Assembly (NCBI RefSeq): GCF_937129525.1
Contig: NZ_CAKZNK010000108.1
Coordinates: forward strand, 1-64,000
DNA from: an uncultured Chloroflexus sp.
GTDB lineage: Bacteria > Chloroflexota > Chloroflexia > Chloroflexales > Chloroflexaceae
Direction: 5' to 3'
DNA length: 64,000 nt
Positions 9,362 through 19,900 of the stretch are shown piece after piece; within the stretch, counting starts at the first letter, position 1; every line of letters begins with the position of its first letter. The notes beneath the pieces were generated by a model. That model ran no database searches. It saw nothing but the letters and a program-made list of their open reading frames with translations, and was not told the origin of the DNA. Made by a program: the position numbers and the translations under genes.

Positions 9362-10894
9362 ATGAGGCACGAACACTCCCCGGAAGGGTTACCCCATTAT
9401 GACCTGTACATCGACGGCGACTGGCAACCGGCGAGCAATGGTCAAACTTTTACCGTTTACGATCCGGCCAACGGTCAGCCACTGGCAAGTTGCGCTAGCG
9501 CGACTCACGCCGATGTTGATCGGGCGATTGCTGCTGCCCGCGCCGCTTTCGATCACGGGCCGTGGCCGCATACCAACCCGGCGCGGCGGGCTGAGATTTT
9601 GCATGCGATTGCCGATGCGCTAGAGGCGCGTAATTTTGAGCTGGCCGAGATCGAAGCGCGAGACGCCGGCGTGCCGTTGCGCAAAACGACGTACAACGAT
9701 ATTACTCTCGGCATTGAAATTCTGCGCGGTTGCGCTGAAATGGCGCGCAAACATCCTTACGAGCCGCTGCCGTGGAACGATCTACCCTCAGTCTCGTGGA
9801 ACTTTGTCTGGCGCGAACCGATTGGCGTCTGCGCGCAAATTATTCCCTGGAACTACGCCTTCTGTATGGCCGCCTGGAAACTTGGCCCGGCGCTTGCAAC
9901 CGGGAACACAGTCGTCTTTAAACCATCGTCACTGGCGCCGCTCAGCACGCTGGCCATTTTCCAAACCATTCATGAACTGAATCTGCTGCCCAAAGGCGTC
10001 ATCAACCTCGTGCTCGGCCCCGGCGGAGAGGTTGGTGAGTATCTGGTGGCGCATCCCGCGGTCGATAAAGTAGCCTTCACCGGTAGCACCGAAGTGGGAC
10101 GCAAAATCATGGCGCTGGCTGCGCCGCATATCAAGCGGGTAACGCTGGAATTGGGTGGCAAGAACGCGATGCTGGTCTTGCCCGACGCCGATCTCGATCT
10201 CGTGGTTGATGGCGTCTTGTGGGGCGCATTTTACCATTCGGGGCAATTGTGCGAAGCCGGTTCGCGTTTGCTCGTGCCGCGCCAGTTGCACGATACGCTG
10301 GTCAGCCGCCTGGTCGAACGAGTGCGCGGGATGAAGATCGGCGATCCGATGGATCTCGAAACCGACATCGGCCCGCTCATCAGTGAACGACAACGCGAGA
10401 AGGTTGAACGCTACATTGCGATTGGTCGTGAAGAGGGGGCTACCGTGGCCATCGGCGGCGGCAGACCATTGGGTGAAGCTTTTGCCCGTGGTCATTATGT
10501 CGAACCAACGATCTTCATCGGTGTGCGACCAGAGATGCAGATTGCCCGCGAAGAGATCTTCGGGCCAGTGCTGGCAGTCATGGCCTACGATGAGGTCGGT
10601 GAAGCGATCCGAATTGCCAATGACAGCATCTACGGTCTCGCCGCTTCGGTCTGGTCGCGCGATCTGCAACAGGCGCTTGCGGTAGCCCAACGCATCCGCG
10701 CCGGCACCGTCTGGATCAACGAGCATCACGTCCTCAACCCACGCGCGCCGTTTGGCGGTTACCGCCAGAGTGGTTTCGGTCGTGAAATGGGGCGTTACGG
10801 TCTTGATGAATATACTGAAGTCAAACATATTCACGTCGATTTGATGCAACGACGCCAGGGTCGGTTGTGGTGGGATACCCTGCTGCCCGAGTAG
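9362..10894 (+). CDS. NAD(P)-dependent aldehyde dehydrogenase
   Basis: 510 aa, full-length member of the ALDH superfamily oxidising an aldehyde to its acid. Intact landmarks: IIPWNYAF substrate/cofactor entry, VVFKPSSLAPLS cofactor Lys, FTGSTEVGRKI Rossmann turn, general base Glu263 in LELGGKN, nucleophile Cys297 in GQLCEAGSR, and EEIFGPVLAV. The substrate cannot be assigned; overall look is of the betaine-aldehyde/gamma-aminobutyraldehyde type. AGGAG lies about 8 bases before the ATG. The radical SAM gene follows after 41 bases, probably co-transcribed. Confidence 0.93.
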   Translation: MRHEHSPEGLPHYDLYIDGDWQPASNGQTFTVYDPANGQPLASCASATHADVDRAIAAARAAFDHGPWPHTNPARRAEILHAIADALEARNFELAEIEARDAGVPLRKTTYNDITLGIEILRGCAEMARKHPYEPLPWNDLPSVSWNFVWREPIGVCAQIIPWNYAFCMAAWKLGPALATGNTVVFKPSSLAPLSTLAIFQTIHELNLLPKGVINLVLGPGGEVGEYLVAHPAVDKVAFTGSTEVGRKIMALAAPHIKRVTLELGGKNAMLVLPDADLDLVVDGVLWGAFYHSGQLCEAGSRLLVPRQLHDTLVSRLVERVRGMKIGDPMDLETDIGPLISERQREKVERYIAIGREEGATVAIGGGRPLGEAFARGHYVEPTIFIGVRPEMQIAREEIFGPVLAVMAYDEVGEAIRIANDSIYGLAASVWSRDLQQALAVAQRIRAGTVWINEHHVLNPRAPFGGYRQSGFGREMGRYGLDEYTEVKHIHVDLMQRRQGRLWWDTLLPE

Positions 10895-10935
10895 CGACAC
10901 GGAGTCGGTATAACGGCGGAGACAACAACCTGACA

Positions 10936-12108
10936 ATGACAACAGAAATTACGCTCAACCTGCAGCGTCATTACCTGACCATCGCTGAGGCCATGCGTAC
11001 AATTATGTCGTTTGACGGCGAAGGGCGTCTGATTTTGGCCTTTCGCGACGGCACAAACTACACGCGCGGCCTCAGCGGTGAGGTATTGCTCAAATGTGTC
11101 GTTGGGCCTGGTCATAAGGAGCGACGACGACTCAGCGATGACGAACGACGCGCGCTGCTCACCGAATTGCTTGCCCATACGCGCCAGATGATCGAGCGGG
11201 TAGAAGCGACCGCAACACCGGCGGCGCATGATTGGTTTGAGCGGATCCGCCGCTGGGATGTGGCGCGGCTGGAAGCCGATCGAGAGCGGTTTCGGACTGT
11301 CTACAAACCGATCAGCATTTTGCCGCCGGATCAGTATCGAGCGCTCGTCTTGCAGGCCACCGAGGGATGTAGCTGGAACCGCTGCCACTTCTGCACCTTC
11401 TACCGCGACCGCCCATTTCGTATCCACTCACCGGCCTCGTTTCGCGAGCACATTCATCGGGTTAAAGCATTTGTCGGCGCTGGCCTCGCCTTGCGCAAGG
11501 CGATCTTTCTCGGCGATGCCAATGCACTGATCATTCCCCAACCGCGCCTGCGTGAGCTATTAAGTGTCGTCCATGACGAGTTTGCAATCGGCCCTGAGGC
11601 CGATTACAAAGGCATCTACGCCTTTCTCGACATCTTCGGCGCCGAACGCAAAACCCTGGATGAATACCGTGAACTGGCTGCCGCTGGCGTTCGCCGCATC
11701 TACCTGGGTCTGGAAAGCGGCGATGAAACGGTCTTCCGCTTGCTGAACAAACCCGGCTCGCCAGCGGAATCCATCGAAGCAGTGCGCGTCATCAAGACGG
11801 CGGGGATCGCAGTTGGCGTTATCCTGCTGGTTGGGGCCGGTGGTGATCGCTTCGCCGCCGCGCACGTCCAACACTCGTTAGCAGCCATTGCCGCTATGCA
11901 TCTTGGCCCGGAAGACATTGTTTACCTCTCTCCCCTCATCATCACACCTGATAGTCCGTATCTTGCCCAGTTACAGGATGCCGGCAGTTCACCACTCTCG
12001 GCAACGGCCATCAATGACCAGCTCGATCAACTCAAACGCGGCGCGCGGGCAGTGGTTGGATCCGGCGCAAAAGTGGTCATCTACCATATCGAAGAGTTTG
12101 TGTATTAA
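10936..12108 (+). CDS. Radical SAM protein with CX4CX2C cluster motif
   Basis: 390 aa. The 4Fe-4S/SAM motif is Cys145-x4-Cys150-x2-Cys153 (GCSWNRCHFC), one residue longer in the first gap than the classical CX3CX2C. I recall this spacing in a group of uncharacterised radical SAM proteins with GCSYNxCxFC motifs, so it looks native rather than a mutation. Downstream barrel strands are recognisable (IFLGDANALI, RRIYLGLESGDETVFRLLNK, IAVGVILLVGAGG), as in HemN/Elp3-like enzymes. No cobalamin-binding or SPASM domain is visible. Start at 10936 gives a good N-terminus; ribosome-binding site weak. Substrate unknown. Confidence 0.87.
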   Translation: MTTEITLNLQRHYLTIAEAMRTIMSFDGEGRLILAFRDGTNYTRGLSGEVLLKCVVGPGHKERRRLSDDERRALLTELLAHTRQMIERVEATATPAAHDWFERIRRWDVARLEADRERFRTVYKPISILPPDQYRALVLQATEGCSWNRCHFCTFYRDRPFRIHSPASFREHIHRVKAFVGAGLALRKAIFLGDANALIIPQPRLRELLSVVHDEFAIGPEADYKGIYAFLDIFGAERKTLDEYRELAAAGVRRIYLGLESGDETVFRLLNKPGSPAESIEAVRVIKTAGIAVGVILLVGAGGDRFAAAHVQHSLAAIAAMHLGPEDIVYLSPLIITPDSPYLAQLQDAGSSPLSATAINDQLDQLKRGARAVVGSGAKVVIYHIEEFVY

Positions 12109-12413
12109 GCAGTAGCACAGTAGATTGTAGCTACCGGCAGATGTTCATACTCTGTTTACGCTCTAATTCCTTCTTCAGAAGCATTGTTTGCGTCGATAAA
12201 ACTGCCATAGTTCCGAACTCCCTGGTTAAACGTGTTCGAGCCTGGACAGGTAAAATCAGGGCGTAACTACCCTCTGCCATTCTTTCATCTATCGGCAAAA
12301 CAATAACCTCGGCCTGGCAGATACTATCTCGTACCTGCTATGGCTTTACCTGTCTGCTATAATGAAGATGCGCGACGAGAAGCCTGTATCAAACCCAGAT
12401 GATCGGTTAACCG
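12109..12413. other. Intergenic region before the cyclase-NTPase operon
   Basis: 305 bases, more AT-rich than its flanks, with no supportable reading frame. It holds the extended -10 element near its right end and a small AGGG...CCCT hairpin. I see no known riboswitch or RNA gene. Confidence 0.6.
12355..12363 (+). promoter_or_regulatory. Extended -10 promoter of the cyclase-NTPase operon
   Basis: TGC directly before a perfect TATAAT (12358-12363); no good -35. Predicted leader about 44 bases to the ATG at 12414. Confidence 0.6.
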
Positions 12414-15400
12414 ATGTCTAATCACAGCTTGACTCCGCTCGATGCCAATCGCATCGCTCGCTACCTCGGCGCAGACCGGGCCGACGCCCTTATACGCGAC
12501 CGTCTACGAGCGCATGAGCTGTACGCAGTCTGCGCCAATCTTGCCAGCACTCAGTACACCCTCGCTACCTATCTCCCACGCCGGTTGGTTGCGCGTCGTC
12601 TCACCACCACTGATGATCAACCCTGGATTGAATGGGTAGATGGTTCTCTTCTTTTCGCCGACGTAAGCGGGTCAACGGCTCTAGCCGAACGACTGAGCAG
12701 TCTTGGTCGGGAAGGCGCCGAGATCGTGACCGAAACGCTCAACACATATTTTGGCGCTCTCCTTCGGCGTATTCAGCAGGCAGGCGGCGACTTGATCAAT
12801 TTTGGCGGCGATGCCTTGCTGGTTCTTTTCACCGACTCTGATCATGCTGGCACTGCAACGATTGTGGCGCGTGACCTGCTGCAAACACAAGCCGGTTTCG
12901 TTCGCAATGTGCCAGGTATTGGCTCGTTCCCGCTGACCATGCATATCGGCGTCGAGAGCGGACGAGTTGGGCTGGTCAGCGCCGGTCGTGAGGGATCGCT
13001 GCGCTATAGCGCGTTGGGCACATGCGTCGAGCGGGTGGCGCGAGCTGAAGAACTGGGCAGCGGCGGCGAGATTGTGGTTGGCCCGCATGCCTGGCAAGCG
13101 ATCGCAGAGCGAGCGCAAGGCGAGGCGCTGGCCGATAGTTACGTAAAATTGATGACGATAACCGGTGATGCCACCATCAGCACACCGTCGCCTGAACTCA
13201 ATCCACCACCACCAGGCCGGGAAACAGCACTCCACTTGATCTGGGCGCTCGAACGGCTCAGTCCATATCTACCACCGGCCCTGGTTGATCGGATTATCGC
13301 TGACCCGCAGCGTTCACAACTGGAAGCCGATCTGCGTCCGGTGTCTATCCTGTTTGCTCAGATCGAAGGACTGGCCACTTTGGCCGAGACATTACCGCCA
13401 GATACCACTGCCCTGATCATCGATGCGGTATGGCGCATCTGCTTTACTGCTATCGAGCAATATGGTGGTTATGTCAACAAAGTCGATCTCTCAACGAATG
13501 GCAACAAGATTCTGGCCATCTTCGGCGCGCCGATTGCTCAGGAAGACCATAGCGAACGAGCCGCTCGCGCCGCGCTCGAATTACAGCGTGCCTTTGCCAC
13601 TCTGATTGCAACCAAACCAGCCGGTATCAATCTCGAACAGCTCCGTCTCCGGATCGGCTTGAACAGTGGGACTGTTTTCGCCGGCAATGTGGGCGATACT
13701 GAACGCAAAGAGTACACCGTGATGGGCGACGCGGTGAATGTGGCTGCCCGCGTAATGGCCCATAGCGACTGGAATGAAATTCGCTCCACCACGACTTTTG
13801 CGATCAGAGTCGGTACAATCATGACCTTTACCGATTCGCGTGTGGTGAGCGCGCGCGGGAAACGCGAACCGCTGGAACTCCTCAAGCTGGCAGGCGAGCG
13901 CAACACCCAACCAGCCACGTTCCATCACTCAATCATAGGTCGCCACCACGAACTGACCTGGTTGCAAGAGCGGCTGGCATTAGCGTTAGCCGGTCACGGT
14001 CGGGTCGTCAGGGTGAATGGCGAAGCCGGGATCGGCAAAACGCGCCTGGCTGCCGAACTGCTGGTTGCCGGCGTCCCGCGTACTACCCGCATCGTGACTG
14101 TGCGTTGCCTGTCGTACCAGCAGAGCACGCCGTATGCTCCCTGGAGTGATGCGATGCAGGCGTTGTGCAGTATTTCAGCCGATTCCGATCAGGCAACCCG
14201 CGCCGCTCGCCTGCGTCAGGCGCTGTCCGCTGCCGGCATTGATGATAACTGGACGCCGATTGTGGCCGATCTGGTGAAACTCGATGTTGATGATAATCCC
14301 ATCACTCGCGCCCTTGATCCACAACAACGGCAAGAACGGCGTTTCGAGATCATTCGCGCCATTGTGCATGCAACCGCTGCCGCAGGCGGTCTCGTGCTTG
14401 TTTTCGACAATTTGCAGTGGGCCGATCGGATCTCACTCGACCTTTGGCGCTATCTGGCCGGATCAATTACCAGCGCGCCAATCTTCATGCTCGGCCTGCA
14501 TCGCGACACATTGCAGTGGGATCAGAATCCGCTGGCCGATGGCGCGGAAATCCTGACCTTGAGCGAATTGCCGGCTGCCGATAGCGCTGCGCTCATTGCC
14601 GCCATTCCTGCCGGCGCGCAGCTCGATCCACAGGTGAAAGCGCAGATTATCGCCCGCGCCGCCGGTAATCCGCTTTTTATCGAAGAACTGGTGCGCGCGT
14701 TGCAGCAGTCCAACACTACTCCTGACGAGTTGCCCGACAGCTTGAGCGGATTGTTGCTGGCGCGGATTGATCAGCTTGATGAGCGCTCTCGCTCGCTACT
14801 GCGCATCGCTGCCGTCATTGGGCAGCGCTTTCCGTTGCCGGTATTGCAAGCGGTCTATGGCGAAGATATTGGGCGGTTGATCGATCAGATCAACCTGCTT
14901 GACGCTCAGGAACTCACCTTGCTGGAGCGTGAAATGCCTGAGCGAACGCACACCTTCCGCCATGCCCTCTTGCATGAGGTCACCTATCAGAGCATGCTCT
15001 TCGCTCGCCGGCGCGAATTGCACCGTCGTATCGGCGAATACCTCGAACAACGGTATGCCGGTGAACTGGCGCATGTGCAGCGCGTGATGAATGTCTCTCA
15101 CCAGCATCAGCACATCCAGATTGGCCGTAACGGCCCGTTTATGACGCGCGCTGCCCGGGCCATCGCCGGTCCGATCTTCTTGCTGGCCCACCACTACCGG
15201 CTCAGCGATGCTCCCGAACGAGCGATCCAGTATCTCTTGCTGGCCGGACACCTGGCCCGCGACGAGTATGCTAACGAACAGGCGATGACCTATTATCGCT
15301 GGGCAATCGAGATTATTAAAGACCGGGCCGATGATCCACGCTTGTGGGAAGCAATGGAAGCGCTTGGCGATACCCAGGCCGCGTTGGGGCAATACGATGA

Positions 15401-16742
15401 AGCGCAGCAGACCTATCAACGATTACTGTTAGCAGGTGGCGAACAGCTTCCACCGGTTGTGCGGGCTGAAGTGTTGCGTTCGTGGGGCGACGCGCTCGAA
15501 AAACAGGGCCGCTATCAAGAAGCGCTTGAGCATTTACGTCACGCTGAGGCGATTGCCAGCGCCGCGATCAATCATACGCCCCCCTTGCTGCTGGCTGCAA
15601 TTGCCGCCGATCTGGCGCAAACGCTTACCCGTCTCGCCGCCTTTGATGAAGCGCTGGCAATGTGTGAAGCAGGATTGGCCCGCATTCGCAACGATCAGCG
15701 CAGCATCGACGATGAACGAATTGCAGCGGAACTGCAACAGCAACTGGGTAAAATCTATGGCATGCGTGGGCGTTATGATCTGGCCCGTTATCATTTTTTG
15801 AATGCATTGAGCGCGCAGGAAGCGATTGATGACATTTACGGATGCGCTCGCACCCACAACAATCTTGGCTACCTTGCTCAATTGCAGAGCGATTATGCCG
15901 CCGCAGTCGAACACTATACCCAGGCTGAAGAGTTGGCGCGCAAAGTGAGCGCCAAATACATCCTGTCGAGCGCTTTACTGAATGCAGCCTACGCTCATTA
16001 TCGGTTAGCGCACTATGATCTGGCTGAAACGGCGTGTTACGATGCCCTGAAGCTGTTTGAAGAGATGGGTGATCGGCTCGGCGTTGCGCAGGCCGATGAC
16101 ACATTGGGCATTATCGCGTATGCGCGGGGAGAGTATGATCGCGCGCTCCAGATCTATCAACAAGCGCTGACGATCTACGCTGAACAGCAGAATACCTATC
16201 AATATGGAAATACGCTGGCACTGGCAGCGCTGGCAGCGACGGCCAATAATGACCCGATTAAAGCGCTCGACTTCGCCACCGAAGCGCGCCAGATTGGCGA
16301 GCGCATTGACGTGCCACAACTGACGGTAGAAGCGCTCTGCGCGGCTGCTGAAGCCCTGCTGGTGCTGGCTCGTCAGACAAACGCAGCCGATCAGCAATTC
16401 GATCTGCTGCGTGATGCCGCTGAAAAGGCAGCTCAAGCTGCCGAACTGGCCAGCCAAATTGGCAGTCGGTTTGATCAAGCGGTTGCCTTACGGTTAAGCG
16501 GTGAAATTGCCGCCGAGCAAGACAAGCCGTTCAGCGACTACTTCATTAGAGCGTTAGACATCTTCGCCACAATTAATTGCCGCTTTGAACACGCCTGCGC
16601 CGCGGCCCGATTCAGTCAGGCGCTGCATCGCCGAAACCTTCCCGAAGCTACTGCGTATCTAGAGTATGCCAGGAAAGAACTGGCTGCTATTGGCGCCAGC
16701 GGTGAACTTCACCGATTATCCAACTACTCGCAGGAGGTGTAA
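12414..16742 (+). CDS. Tandem class III cyclase - P-loop NTPase - TPR signalling protein
   Basis: 1442 aa, soluble. Domain order: cyclase A (~75-250), cyclase B (~300-480), P-loop NTPase of the AAA/STAND type (~500-800; GEAGIGKTRLAAELL with Lys542, Walker B VLVFDNLQW), then TPR-like helical repeats (~950-1420). Cyclase A has both metal-binding aspartates (Asp83 in FADVSGST, Asp133 in FGGDALLVLF) but lacks the adenine-selecting Lys and the transition-state Asn (GTCVERVAR). Cyclase B has lost both metal aspartates (Gln316 in FAQIEG, Asn in NGNKILAIFG). It keeps a Lys (Lys356) and Asp439, Asn442 and Arg446 in GDAVNVAAR. Together the halves would make one composite adenylyl cyclase site, as in mammalian soluble adenylyl cyclase, which has the same overall order. 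The stop is one base before the next gene's ATG. Confidence 0.9.
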   Translation: MSNHSLTPLDANRIARYLGADRADALIRDRLRAHELYAVCANLASTQYTLATYLPRRLVARRLTTTDDQPWIEWVDGSLLFADVSGSTALAERLSSLGREGAEIVTETLNTYFGALLRRIQQAGGDLINFGGDALLVLFTDSDHAGTATIVARDLLQTQAGFVRNVPGIGSFPLTMHIGVESGRVGLVSAGREGSLRYSALGTCVERVARAEELGSGGEIVVGPHAWQAIAERAQGEALADSYVKLMTITGDATISTPSPELNPPPPGRETALHLIWALERLSPYLPPALVDRIIADPQRSQLEADLRPVSILFAQIEGLATLAETLPPDTTALIIDAVWRICFTAIEQYGGYVNKVDLSTNGNKILAIFGAPIAQEDHSERAARAALELQRAFATLIATKPAGINLEQLRLRIGLNSGTVFAGNVGDTERKEYTVMGDAVNVAARVMAHSDWNEIRSTTTFAIRVGTIMTFTDSRVVSARGKREPLELLKLAGERNTQPATFHHSIIGRHHELTWLQERLALALAGHGRVVRVNGEAGIGKTRLAAELLVAGVPRTTRIVTVRCLSYQQSTPYAPWSDAMQALCSISADSDQATRAARLRQALSAAGIDDNWTPIVADLVKLDVDDNPITRALDPQQRQERRFEIIRAIVHATAAAGGLVLVFDNLQWADRISLDLWRYLAGSITSAPIFMLGLHRDTLQWDQNPLADGAEILTLSELPAADSAALIAAIPAGAQLDPQVKAQIIARAAGNPLFIEELVRALQQSNTTPDELPDSLSGLLLARIDQLDERSRSLLRIAAVIGQRFPLPVLQAVYGEDIGRLIDQINLLDAQELTLLEREMPERTHTFRHALLHEVTYQSMLFARRRELHRRIGEYLEQRYAGELAHVQRVMNVSHQHQHIQIGRNGPFMTRAARAIAGPIFLLAHHYRLSDAPERAIQYLLLAGHLARDEYANEQAMTYYRWAIEIIKDRADDPRLWEAMEALGDTQAALGQYDEAQQTYQRLLLAGGEQLPPVVRAEVLRSWGDALEKQGRYQEALEHLRHAEAIASAAINHTPPLLLAAIAADLAQTLTRLAAFDEALAMCEAGLARIRNDQRSIDDERIAAELQQQLGKIYGMRGRYDLARYHFLNALSAQEAIDDIYGCARTHNNLGYLAQLQSDYAAAVEHYTQAEELARKVSAKYILSSALLNAAYAHYRLAHYDLAETACYDALKLFEEMGDRLGVAQADDTLGIIAYARGEYDRALQIYQQALTIYAEQQNTYQYGNTLALAALAATANNDPIKALDFATEARQIGERIDVPQLTVEALCAAAEALLVLARQTNAADQQFDLLRDAAEKAAQAAELASQIGSRFDQAVALRLSGEIAAEQDKPFSDYFIRALDIFATINCRFEHACAAARFSQALHRRNLPEATAYLEYARKELAAIGASGELHRLSNYSQEV

Positions 16743-16743
16743 C

Positions 16744-16962
16744 ATGTCGCAGTCTGCCATTGAACAGATTATTGGTCGGGCCGTGGTAGATGCCGAGTTT
16801 CGCGCCCAACTGATCGCCGACGCTCGCGCCGCTTGCGCCGGCTACGATCTGACCGAAGAAGAATTGGAAGCCTTAGAGAAACTGGATGCCGAGAGCTTGC
16901 AGGCTTTTGCCGGCACTCTCGATCCACGTCTCTCGAAGAGCGCCGGTCGCGGTTTCATTTAG
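16744..16962 (+). CDS. Small NHLP-clan (Os1348-like) protein, possible RiPP precursor
   Basis: 72 aa, acidic and helical. The N-terminal part (AIEQIIGRAVVDAEFRAQLI, then AGYDLTEEELEALEKLD) matches the nitrile-hydratase-leader-peptide fold used as leader in some ribosomal peptide families. I recall small proteins of this kind in Chloroflexi annotated as Os1348 family. The short tail after about residue 55 (LDPRLSKSAGRGFI) has one Ser pair and no Cys, so if it is a precursor the core is very small; it may instead be a stand-alone regulatory or carrier-like protein. A strong AGGAGGT lies 5 bases upstream, implying high expression. It sits one base after the cyclase stop and 35 bases before the HEAT gene, so the three are one operon. 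Confidence 0.8.
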   Translation: MSQSAIEQIIGRAVVDAEFRAQLIADARAACAGYDLTEEELEALEKLDAESLQAFAGTLDPRLSKSAGRGFI

Positions 16963-16997
16963 TATGTTCCACCTGAACGATTGGAGCGAGGCATTCC

Positions 16998-19900
16998 ATG
17001 GCAGAGCGGAGCGCCGAACGTCCTGAATTCCATTTCGTGCCGCGAGCGCTCCGCGATATTTTCCTGCCGCGCCGTATGCCGCGCGAAGTGCGCGCTATCG
17101 TTGAACAATGGCTCGCTGCTGAACCCTTGACCCAATTGCTGCCAGTTGCGTTTGAGCTTCCCCTGGGGATTGATCTTGACCCGGTGGCACTATTAAGCGA
17201 TCCGCGTCATCTGGCAATCATCGGACCCATCGGCAGTGGACGCAGCCTGGCGCTTGCCCAAATTGCTCGCCGGTGGCTGGACAGTTCGCCCGGCATTCCT
17301 CTGGTACGGCTGGTGCTCAGTGAAATTGACTCACTGAGCCTGACACCGCGCGCTATTACTGCGCGCGCACTGGCGCGGCTCAACCTGGCGCCCAATCCGC
17401 TTGAACACAATCTGCCATGCCTGCTCCTGGTCGATGATTGGGAAGCGTTGCCACTTGCGCGCCGCGCCATCTGGCAACGTTTTCTGACCCAATTGACCGA
17501 GCGCTGGCCACAAGCGCGTGTCGTATTGACGCTGCCACCGGGTGAGTTATGGCCAGAATTTCGCCATTACGCCCTTGCGCCACTGTCAGCCGAACGATTG
17601 GCTGCCTGGATCACGAGCCTGTTTCCGCATAGTAATCCTGGTGATATTCTGGCCTTGTTTGAACGCGATCCGCTGGTGTTGCTGCGCGAACGTCCGGCTG
17701 AGATACTGATGCTGGCGCTTACCCAACCGCTGAGTGGATGGCCGGTTTCGCGCGCAGCCCTCTACGAGCGCATGGCTGCTTTTATCTCCCCGATCCTGGC
17801 TACGGCCAGTGATCAAGCTCACTGGCGCGTTGGCCACGCCGCGTATTATCAGTATCGCCAGGCAATCCAACTCGCCGGTCAGTCGGATCCCGACCCATCG
17901 ATCATCCGACGGGCCGATCCACAATGGCGCGCGCTCTGCGTACCACTGGCCTTTGGCGCTGCGCCCGATCCGCGTCCACTGATGATTGGGCTGACTAATG
18001 CTCATCTCAGCATGCCGGAACGGTTGTTACTCCTGGCTCGCGCTCTGCGCGAACGGCCTCGTCTCGATCCGGCGCTTAGTCGGCCAATCATCGATGAAAT
18101 CTGTCAGTACGGTGGCGATCCCTTGACAATGCTGGTGCCGGTCTTGCCGATTATCTTAATCGACATTGGCCGCGCCCAACCGGCTCAGCTCGACGCTTTA
18201 CTAGAGCGGATTATCGATCGGCTTGCGCCAACTGCCGGAACGATCCTGCTTACCACACTGCTTGATGCCGGTGACGCTCCGCCATCGCTCCGCTGGCAGG
18301 CAATTGAGCTGCTCTGTCGTCGTCGGATCTTACCACCACCCTTGCCGGAATATGCCGATCTGATCAGCCAGGCTGGTCGCTGCCTGCTGGCCATCAGTCA
18401 GCCTGACACGCTCGATCAGTTAGCCAACCCCGCCCTCCATCTCGGCTTGCGTCTACTACTCAGCGGCGCTGCTGGCGAAGAACGGCAGCATCGTATTGCC
18501 CGCCATCTCCTCGACCGGCACTCTCTGCCGGCCAATGTTCGCGCGCTCGCGCCAGCGGCGTTGCCTGCTACCGAACTTGGACGGGCGGCGAGCGATCCGA
18601 TGGCTGAAGTGCGGCAGGCAGCCCGCAGTGTCTGGCTTCGCACCGGTAATATTCAACAACTCGCCCGTTTCATCATTCAACCCAACCATCCCTGGCAAGC
18701 GCGTGACGAAGCCCTTGCCGACCTGGCCTCCACGCCCGCTGGACATACCATCCTGGCCAGCTTTGCGCTAAGCAACCGTTTGTCACTCGATCTGCGCCTG
18801 CGCGCCATTAACTGGCTGAGTCGGTTGCAACATAGCGCCAACATCCTCAAACGCTTGCTCACTTCCACCAGCGAACCGACTGTCATCCGCGCAATGGCGG
18901 CGCGTGGATTGGCGCACCATCACAACGCTGTGATCATCCTCCGCCCATTTCTGCAACCACACCATCCACCTCTGCTGCGACGGGTCGTTGCGCAAACGCT
19001 TGGCGTAATTGCCTGCTCGCATCACGCGACCGCACAAGCGGCGCGCGCAGCTCTGCTAAATCGGCTTCATCAGCCCGAACTTGACGCCACGCTCTCTGTT
19101 TACACCGTTACAGCGCTCGGACAGTGTGGCGGACGACAGGCGCTGTCTATGCTGGGACGCTTGCTCGCGCCTGTGCACGGGGTGCAGCTTCTGGAGATGT
19201 GGATTAAAGCTCTACCAGCGCTGATCAAACCAGAAGATCAATGGCTGGCGCAGGCGAATGAACCGACCATCCGCGCGCTCCTGGCCGATCTGATTGTCAC
19301 AACTGATACGATTGACGGCATAGCTGCCGCGCCGCTTGATCGTCCTTCTGCCCTGATTGCCCGCCATGTCTTGCGCGTGAGCCGCGCCGTTGTGCGCGCC
19401 ATCTGTACGCTCAGTCATCGCTACCCTTCACTAGCGCCTGCGATTATGGCCCTGCTTGAGATTGCCCTGCGCGATGATAGCGCGCCAAGACCATTGGCGG
19501 ACATGTTGAATGCCTTGCCCCACTGCGATCTGGCAGCCATCGCGCGCAGCGCTGTGACAGATCCGCCGCTGCGTGTCGCAGCGTTACAGGCACTTGCCGC
19601 GCAACCGGAAAGTTGTCAGCAGTTGATCCGACTTGCCGAGGATGGCGATGACAACCTGGCCCGTGCAGCGCTGGAGATCCTGACGCCGCCATTCACCCCA
19701 ACCGTCAAAGAGGCGTTATTGCGCCTGGCCAATTCGACCCGCAATGAAGCAGTGCGCCTGGCCGCACTGCACGCATTGGGACGGAGCGCCGACCCCGCCA
19801 TTACGCCGGCGCTCATGAGCATCGCTACCAATGAACAGGAAACGCTGCTCATGCGCTCCGCTGCGCTCGATGCTGCTGTTGATGTGCCGTCGCAACTGCT

